The notes beneath the pieces are model-generated. The model saw only the letters and a program-made list of their open reading frames with translations. It was not told the origin of the DNA and did no database searches. A stretch of 9,257 bases of DNA from Alphaproteobacteria bacterium UBA6189 (lineage in GTDB: Bacteria; Pseudomonadota; Alphaproteobacteria; Rickettsiales; UBA3002), in assembly GCA_002422745.1 (NCBI GenBank), contig DITH01000125.1:1210-10466 (forward strand), in the 5' to 3' direction. This document shows positions 4,542 to 9,257 of the stretch, piece after piece (position 1 is the first letter of the stretch; every line of letters starts with the position of its first letter). Both the position numbers and the translations under genes were made by a program.

Positions 4542-6590
4542 ATGAGCACTGAAACCGGAACCCAGACCCAAGCAACCACCACGACGCCCGAGGAAAACCT
4601 TGCCTTGCGCTATGGGTATGCGCAGCTTGATCCGGCACACAAAGCCATGGCAGACCGCATCGCGGCGTTGATTATCGCCTATCCCGATATTACCGCATTG
4701 AACGATCCGGCCAAGCAACAGGCCATGGTGGCCGATGTGATGAATGCGCCCAGCACCAAAGAGGCGGTAGCCAAACTGGGGGCGGTGGGCGGCGAAACCC
4801 GCAACTTGCTGCGTCAGGTGCCCGGCTTCGGCGAGCTTATTGGCGCAACGGAAACAGCACAGGGTGTGGCAACGGGTGCCGCACAAGTTACGGGAGCGGT
4901 GACGCAAGGTGTTGGTGCCGTGGCTTTACCGTTTACCATGACCACTGAAGGTGCTGCTGAGTTTTATAATCAGCTTAAAGTGCTCGGAAATCAGTTGAGC
5001 GTGGAACAGGCACAATCGGTTGGTGCCGCCTATGCCAGCGTGTTTCAGGCACGCGCGGAAGATCGCGCGGAAAAAGGTGTAGTGAAAGGCGTTTTCAGCA
5101 GCGATATGTTTAGCTATCTTGGTGCTCTATTTGCCTGGGCCTATGATTTTGTGCGTAGCATGCCGGTTATTGGGGATTTGGTGCAAAAACTAGATACGCG
5201 CCCCGTACGTAACTGGGAAGAGCATCTGCAGCGTGCGATGAATGAAGCGGATATTAAAGCGACTCGCGGCGCGCTGGTAGATGCGCATGAAATTAATGGT
5301 GTGGATACCCGCCATTGGGGCGAGCTGTTAACCACTGGCGGTGCCGTACAAAACCGCGCGGGACAAGATACCAACGTCGTTGCGCCTACGAAAAACAATC
5401 CGATACCTACATTGCCCGACGCGCCAATGAACGCGCATGGTCTTCCTGTCGTTGCGCAAACCGATGCGACCGCTGTTGTCGGCGATGCACTCAATCGTGG
5501 AAGCAACGCCTTCATGCAACCCGTTCAGCGTGTTGCAGCCCATATTGGAGGCCCTGCTACCGCCGCTGGTGTTGTCGCGGGAGCCGCGCTTGGTGCTGAT
5601 GCAGCCGTTGGTGTCGGCCAAGGGATGACGCGGCAATTTTTGGGTGAGAAAAGCGGCCCGGCCATGCGTGCCGGTAAAGACGCGCGTACCATTGGCAATT
5701 TGCGCATAGAAGCAGCAAAGTTACGCGAAGGGGATTCGGGTGTGCGTTTCTGGGAGAATGATGCCGCACGGGAAGCTCGCGCGGCAAAATTGGAGGCCCG
5801 TGCCGAAGCGATGGAACATAAACCCTCCATAGCGCGTAATGCACGGGTGGCTGAATCGCGTACCCATCTTAGTGGCAAACTGGGCAGCGTTGTAGATGAT
5901 GCGTTGGAGCCTAAAACAGGACTCTTGCGGACTGGCCGTAATGTTGGCCGTGTAATGGGTGATATCGGTGGTGTGGTTGTCGAGCGCACAGCTCATCTCA
6001 GCGCCACGGCCATTGGTAAAATTCCCCTCATCGGACGGGGCTTGGTGGAAGCAACTCCGGCCATGGGTGGTGCGATTGCTCGCATGGGCGCCCGTGCCGT
6101 TCCGGTGGTAGCGGTAGCCGCCCCGGCGATAGATGTAGTGGATCTTGGCGCAGGCCTAATGAATAACGATGACCGCCAGGCCATCACGGCGGGCACTCGT
6201 TTGGGAACGGTTGGCGCGGGCGCGGCAACCGGTGCCGGTATCGGTGCATTTTTCGGCGGTGTTGGCGCGCTTCCTGGCGCGGCGATTGGTGCGGCAGTTG
6301 GCGGTATCGCCAGTATTGGTACAGGCTGGGGCGCTGGCAAAATGTACGATCGTCATCAGGCAAAACAGACACATTCTGTTCCAGAAACGGATCCGGGTAT
6401 TGCGGCAGCAGTCGCTGCTTCGCACGGCAATATGCAGCAGGCGCAAGCGGCGGCCGGGGCGGTTGCCCGCGGCATGAAAGCCCGCAGCGTATCCATGGCA
6501 GCTACACTGCCGGTAGACCAAAACGACACTGCAGTTAATCTGGCCGCTGCCACGCGTCGCACGGGGAATACGATTAGCGCGAACGCTTAG
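4542..6590 (+). CDS. Large Ala/Gly-rich protein with glycine-zipper hydrophobic segments, 682 aa
   Basis: I do not recognise a family. The start at 4542 follows GGAG (4530-4533) with eight bases between. Residues 1-20 are polar and Thr-rich, with no signal peptide. About 20-190 is helical and Ala-rich. About 190-217 is hydrophobic (YLGALFAWAYDFVRSMPVIG). About 332-358 is an Ala/Gly hydrophobic stretch (ATAAGVVAGAALGADAAVG). About 383-447 is highly charged and coiled-coil-like (EARAAKLEARAEAMEH). About 517-540 is hydrophobic (VPVVAVAAPAIDVV). About 550-598 has GxxxG-type glycine zippers (GAGAATGAGIGAFFGGVG, AAIGAAVGGIASIG) that could form a membrane hairpin. The C-terminus is polar. A soluble N-terminus with late membrane-inserting segments recalls secreted effectors or pore-forming proteins, but that is only a resemblance. 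A PhoB-like box lies upstream, and expression is divergent from ssrA. Confidence 0.8.
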   Translation: MSTETGTQTQATTTTPEENLALRYGYAQLDPAHKAMADRIAALIIAYPDITALNDPAKQQAMVADVMNAPSTKEAVAKLGAVGGETRNLLRQVPGFGELIGATETAQGVATGAAQVTGAVTQGVGAVALPFTMTTEGAAEFYNQLKVLGNQLSVEQAQSVGAAYASVFQARAEDRAEKGVVKGVFSSDMFSYLGALFAWAYDFVRSMPVIGDLVQKLDTRPVRNWEEHLQRAMNEADIKATRGALVDAHEINGVDTRHWGELLTTGGAVQNRAGQDTNVVAPTKNNPIPTLPDAPMNAHGLPVVAQTDATAVVGDALNRGSNAFMQPVQRVAAHIGGPATAAGVVAGAALGADAAVGVGQGMTRQFLGEKSGPAMRAGKDARTIGNLRIEAAKLREGDSGVRFWENDAAREARAAKLEARAEAMEHKPSIARNARVAESRTHLSGKLGSVVDDALEPKTGLLRTGRNVGRVMGDIGGVVVERTAHLSATAIGKIPLIGRGLVEATPAMGGAIARMGARAVPVVAVAAPAIDVVDLGAGLMNNDDRQAITAGTRLGTVGAGAATGAGIGAFFGGVGALPGAAIGAAVGGIASIGTGWGAGKMYDRHQAKQTHSVPETDPGIAAAVAASHGNMQQAQAAAGAVARGMKARSVSMAATLPVDQNDTAVNLAAATRRTGNTISANA

Positions 6591-6653
6591 TCTCCCCTTC
6601 GTCTAGCCTCAGGCACTTCGGCCAATTACACACAGACCGCCATGTGCGCGTGC

Positions 6654-6699
6654 AATTCGCGCGAATTTCCGTTGCGCAGGCGCGCGGCTCTTGTAGCAT
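6654..6699 (+). promoter_or_regulatory. Candidate thyX promoter with a 14-bp perfect palindrome
   Basis: AATTCGCGCGAATT at 6654-6667 is a perfect palindrome. It ends five bases before TTGCGC (6672-6677), which pairs with TAGCAT (6694-6699) at 16 bp as a plausible sigma70 promoter. The leader to the thyX start is then about 20 bases. The palindrome is placed as an upstream operator would be. No known regulator consensus is evident to me. Confidence 0.45.
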
Positions 6700-6724
6700 C
6701 GCGCCTAAACGTAAGGAGTGACGG

Positions 6725-7666
6725 ATGGCGAATGTACAAAAAATCCACGAAGCGGAACTGGCCGAGCTGAAACAGACGGCCCCGACCAAGCGCGCGGTGT
6801 CCCCCGCGCTGGAGGAGATTTTGTACGACCCGATCCCGGTGCTCGACCATGGGTTCATCCGCGTCATCGATTATATGGGCGACGATAACGCCATCGTGCA
6901 GGCCGCGCGCGTCAGCTACGGCACGGGCACCAAGCAGGTGAACCAGGATCGCGGGCTGATTCACTACCTCATGCGGCACTGGCATTCGACCCCGTTTGAA
7001 ATGTGCGAAATCAAGTTCCATGTGAAACTACCGATTTTCGTGGCGCGGCAATGGATCCGCCACCGCACGGCGAACGTGAACGAATACTCGGCGCGGTATT
7101 CGATCATGGACAAGGAATTCTACATCCCGGCGCGTGAGCATCTCGCTCCGCAATCGAGCAAGAACCATCAGGGCCGCTCGGAAGGGGTGAGCTTAAGCGC
7201 CGCCGAAGAAGCGCGGGTGCTGGAGATTCTGAAAGGTGATTCGGAACAGACTTACGCGCATTACGAAGAGCTGATGAACGCCGACCAGGCGGGCAACGTG
7301 CTGGATGAAACGAAAAGCGGCATCGCGCGTGAACTGGCGCGGATGAATTTGACGCTGAATTATTACACGCAATGGTACTGGAAAATCGACCTGCATAACC
7401 TGATGCATTTCCTGATGCTACGCGCCGACCCACATGCGCAGTATGAAATCCGCGCCTATGCCGATGCGATGATCGAGGTGGTGAAGCGCTGGGTGCCTTT
7501 CGCGCACGAGGCGTTCGAGGAGCACCGGCTGCATGGGGTACGGCTGTCGCGCAGCGGCATGGGCGTGGTCAAGCGCATGCTGGCTGGCGAGCAGGTGAGT
7601 CAGGAAAATTCGGGCCTTACCAAGCGGGAATGGGACGAGCTTCAATCCACGCTGCGCGCGGATTAA
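6725..7666 (+). CDS. thyX: ThyX, FAD-dependent thymidylate synthase (313 aa)
   Basis: Makes dTMP from dUMP in the cytosol using methylenetetrahydrofolate and NAD(P)H, with FAD as cofactor. The ThyX signature [15 protein letters not shown] is at residues 112-126 and matches RHRxxxxNExSx[12 protein letters not shown] at about 84-92 contributes to the FAD/substrate site. The C-terminal half has [20 protein letters not shown] and [21 protein letters not shown], typical of alphaproteobacterial ThyX, and the length is normal for that group. The start is fixed by AAGGAG at 6713-6718, six bases upstream. An organism using ThyX often lacks ThyA, but that cannot be seen here. yqhA follows after 39 bases and may be cotranscribed. 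Confidence 0.97.
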   Translation: MANVQKIHEAELAELKQTAPTKRAVSPALEEILYDPIPVLDHGFIRVIDYMGDDNAIVQAARVSYGTGTKQVNQDRGLIHYLMRHWHSTPFEMCEIKFHVKLPIFVARQWIRHRTANVNEYSARYSIMDKEFYIPAREHLAPQSSKNHQGRSEGVSLSAAEEARVLEILKGDSEQTYAHYEELMNADQAGNVLDETKSGIARELARMNLTLNYYTQWYWKIDLHNLMHFLMLRADPHAQYEIRAYADAMIEVVKRWVPFAHEAFEEHRLHGVRLSRSGMGVVKRMLAGEQVSQENSGLTKREWDELQSTLRAD

Positions 7667-7705
7667 CGGGCAACTATTCCCGAGGCGCAGGGACGGAGTA
7701 CGAAT

Positions 7706-8206
7706 ATGGAACATCTAATTGAGCGCGGAATTTTTTTCAGCCGCTGGCTGCTGGCGCCGTTTTATATCGGGCTGGTGGGCGCACTCGCCCTGCTTCTAGT
7801 GACGTTTGTGCAGGATTTATGGGGATTTTTTACCAACATCCTGTCGATGGGGACGAACGATGCGATCCTCGCCTGCCTGGCGCTCATTGACTTGTCGCTG
7901 GCAGGGAATCTGCTGATTATCGTGATTTTCTCGGGCTACGAGAATTTTGTCTCGAAGATCAATGTCGAGGAGGCGGACGATAAGCTCGAATGGCGTGGGA
8001 AAGTCGATTTCACCGGACTGAAGCTTAAACTGATCGCGTCGATTGTGGCCATTTCGGGCATTCACCTGCTGAAGATTTTCATGGATATCCCGAAATATAC
8101 CGAAACGGAAATTTTCTGGATGGTGGTGATCCATTGCGTGTTTGTCGGCTCGGGTGTGTTTTTAGCCCTGATGGATTACCTGGTGTTACGGGCAAAACGC
8201 GCCTGA
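7706..8206 (+). CDS. yqhA: YqhA-family (UPF0114) inner-membrane protein, 166 aa
   Basis: An inner-membrane protein of unknown function. It follows E. coli YqhA along its whole length: SRWLLAPFYIGL near residue 12, NILSMGTNDAILACLALIDLSLAGNLL in the middle, FSGYENFVSKI near 75, and LKLIASIVAISGIHLLKIFMD near 112. About four hydrophobic segments are visible (roughly 13-35, 52-76, 110-128 and 138-160). A charged loop between the second and third holds the conserved GYENFVS. The start at 7706 has GGAG at 7695-7698, seven bases upstream. It is 39 bases downstream of thyX, and a long inverted repeat follows its stop. The symbol follows the E. coli homologue and implies no known activity. Confidence 0.92.
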   Translation: MEHLIERGIFFSRWLLAPFYIGLVGALALLLVTFVQDLWGFFTNILSMGTNDAILACLALIDLSLAGNLLIIVIFSGYENFVSKINVEEADDKLEWRGKVDFTGLKLKLIASIVAISGIHLLKIFMDIPKYTETEIFWMVVIHCVFVGSGVFLALMDYLVLRAKRA

Positions 8207-8214
8207 ATCGCCTA

Positions 8215-8255
8215 ATTATTGTGCAGGATGCCGCTTTGTTGCGCTGCACAATAAT
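8215..8255. repeat. 12-bp perfect inverted repeat after yqhA
   Basis: Arms at 8215-8226 (ATTATTGTGCAG) and 8244-8255 (CTGCACAATAAT) pair perfectly around a 17-base loop that has a further CGC/GCG pairing inside. As RNA this is a strong stem-loop. No T-run follows on either strand apart from the arm's own AT-rich base, so it may be a bidirectional terminator, a transcript-end stabiliser or an operator for the 8295 gene. Confidence 0.75.
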
Positions 8256-8294
8256 CGCTGGACAATGGCGGTTATCTGCGCTATTACGGTGGAT

Positions 8295-8582
8295 ATGAAA
8301 CGCGCCCTCCTCATTGCCTGTCTGTGTTTCGCCTCGCCCGTGATGGCAGAGGAACTTTCGCCGTATCAGCAATATATTTATTATGAATCGGGCGGTTATG
8401 TGCCGCCCGCGGCCGAGGCGCCCGAGATGGCGGCCCAAATGCCCGAAAGCCCGTATGGGGTGGCCTATTCCGAACAATCGCGCAATGATGCGACGTATTA
8501 CAGCGCCGATCCGACGGCGATGTACGATGCCACCGGCAAGCAGGATGAATTCAACCATGGTGTGCGTGGCTTGAATTTCTAG
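8295..8582 (+). CDS. Small secreted or periplasmic protein, Tyr-rich, 95 aa
   Basis: I do not recognise a family. The start at 8295 gives a textbook signal peptide: MKRALLIACLCFASPVMA, then EEL, with cleavage after residue 18 (VMA). The preceding GGTGGA is a poor, very close ribosome binding site. A start at 8265 would put ten residues before the Lys-Arg and spoil the signal. The mature part of about 77 residues is acidic and rich in Tyr, Pro and Ala (YQQYIYYESGGYVPP, ESPYGVAYSEQSRNDATYY) and has no cysteine. LIAC at residues 6-9 resembles a lipobox, but the hydrophobic stretch before it is too short. The gene sits between yqhA and the convergent mrp gene, with 18 bases to the mrp stop. Confidence 0.75.
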   Translation: MKRALLIACLCFASPVMAEELSPYQQYIYYESGGYVPPAAEAPEMAAQMPESPYGVAYSEQSRNDATYYSADPTAMYDATGKQDEFNHGVRGLNF

Positions 8583-8600
8583 GGATTCATGGATCAGGAG

Positions 8601-9257
8601 TCAGGATTCGGGGACTTCCGCACCGTTAACACGATCAAGCAAGCTAGCTGCCAATGCCTGAAAGGCGGGCATGGGGTAGCGTTCGCCGCGATCGGCGGCT
8701 GCGCGCAAGGCCGGTTCGAGCGGCAACTGGGCCAGTAGCGTCGTGTCGAATTGCTGCGCCATCGCCGCGCCGCCGCCACTGCCGAATAATGTATGCCGTT
8801 GCCCGGCGGGGTCGGTGAAATAACTCATATTCTCGATAATGCCGCGGATGGGGATGTTCAGTTTCTGGAACATCACGGCTGATTTTTCGGCGTCGATCAC
8901 GGCGATATCCTGCGGGGTCGTCACGATCAGCGCCGCATCGATCGGTACCGACTGGGCGAGGGAGAGATGCACATCGCCGGTGCCGGGCGGCAAATCGACC
9001 AGCAGTATATCGAGCGGCGTGGCCTCGGTGCCCCAGCGCGTCTGACGCAGCATCTGGCCGAGGGCTTTGGTGACCATTGGCGCACGCAGCACAGCGGCCT
9101 GATCACCCATCAGCAATGCAATCGACATGGCGCGGATACCATAGGCGATGGGCGGAATCATGCGGCCTTCGGCGCTGAGCTCCGGCCGCAGTTGCGTCTC
9201 GAGCCCCAGCATGCGCGGAATGGAGGGGCCGTAAATATCGGCATCGAGAATACCGAC
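8601..9257 (-). CDS. mrp: Mrp/ApbC (NBP35-type) Fe-S carrier P-loop ATPase, C-terminal part
   Basis: The gene enters from the right edge without its start. The deviant Walker A lies outside the window, and 218 residues are visible. The first visible residues, VGILDADIYGPSIPRMLG, are diagnostic. LLVDLPPGTGDVHLSLAQ is the Walker B/switch region, and VTTPQDIAVIDAEKSAVMFQKLNIPI and GIIENMSYF follow as in Mrp. Members carry or transfer Fe-S clusters to apoproteins in the cytosol. Oddity: where E. coli-type members have the CxxC that binds the bridging cluster after ENMS, this protein has FTDPAGQRHTLFG with no cysteine. As I recall, several alphaproteobacterial members also lack it there. The C-terminus (GERYPMPAFQALAASLLDRVNG) is of normal form. 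Confidence 0.93.
   Translation of the reverse strand, partial: VGILDADIYGPSIPRMLGLETQLRPELSAEGRMIPPIAYGIRAMSIALLMGDQAAVLRAPMVTKALGQMLRQTRWGTEATPLDILLVDLPPGTGDVHLSLAQSVPIDAALIVTTPQDIAVIDAEKSAVMFQKLNIPIRGIIENMSYFTDPAGQRHTLFGSGGGAAMAQQFDTTLLAQLPLEPALRAAADRGERYPMPAFQALAASLLDRVNGAEVPES

Noticed and set aside
5525..5989. Long minus-strand open frames inside 4542-6590
   Set aside because: Pro/Ser/Arg-rich antisense shadows of the Ala/Gly-rich 682-residue gene, with no ribosome binding sites.
8310..8321. Lipoprotein signal (LIAC) in the 8295 protein
   Set aside because: The cysteine would be residue 9, leaving too short a hydrophobic region. A signal peptidase I site after VMA fits better.

Overview
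The window comes from an alphaproteobacterium with mid-range to high GC. The evidence is a circularly permuted two-piece tmRNA gene of the alphaproteobacterial type, an alphaproteobacterial SspB, a ThyX with the long alphaproteobacterial C-terminal half, and an EttA N-terminus. I cannot name the genus. A Micavibrio- or Rhodospirillales-like organism would fit, but that is a guess.

Layout. 1-109 (-) is the start of ettA. 191-664 (+) is an orphan gene whose stop lies one base from the stop of convergent tadA (666-1106, -). 1189-3119 (+) holds three orphan genes in two transcription units, each unit led by a near-identical 84-bp promoter/leader copy. 3143-3664 (-) is sspB, the ClpXP adaptor. 3665-4009 is a GC-rich, hairpin-rich gap with a 25-bp direct repeat. 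About 4010-4381 (-) is ssrA (acceptor piece, spacer, coding piece) with a clear sigma70 promoter. 4542-6590 (+) is a 682-residue Ala/Gly-rich protein with glycine-zipper hydrophobic segments, expressed divergently from ssrA. 6725-8582 (+) holds thyX, a yqhA-family membrane protein gene and a small secreted-protein gene. 8601-9257 (-) is the C-terminal part of an Mrp/ApbC ATPase.

How the genes work together. ssrA and sspB are neighbours on one strand and act in one pathway: ribosome rescue adds the tag, and SspB delivers tagged proteins to ClpXP. The encoded tag looks unusually long (22 codons) and contains the SspB-docking word ANDN twice. The orphan genes are linked by regulation rather than by homology. 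Direct-repeat boxes with 11-bp periodicity (TTCAT-like half-sites, PhoB/OmpR-family style) precede the genes at 191 (weaker), 1189, 1847 and 4542, and a TGCTAT/TGCTAG -10 element follows three of them at a fixed distance. This suggests a local regulon of undescribed proteins. A stress, phosphate or host/prey-interaction role is speculation.
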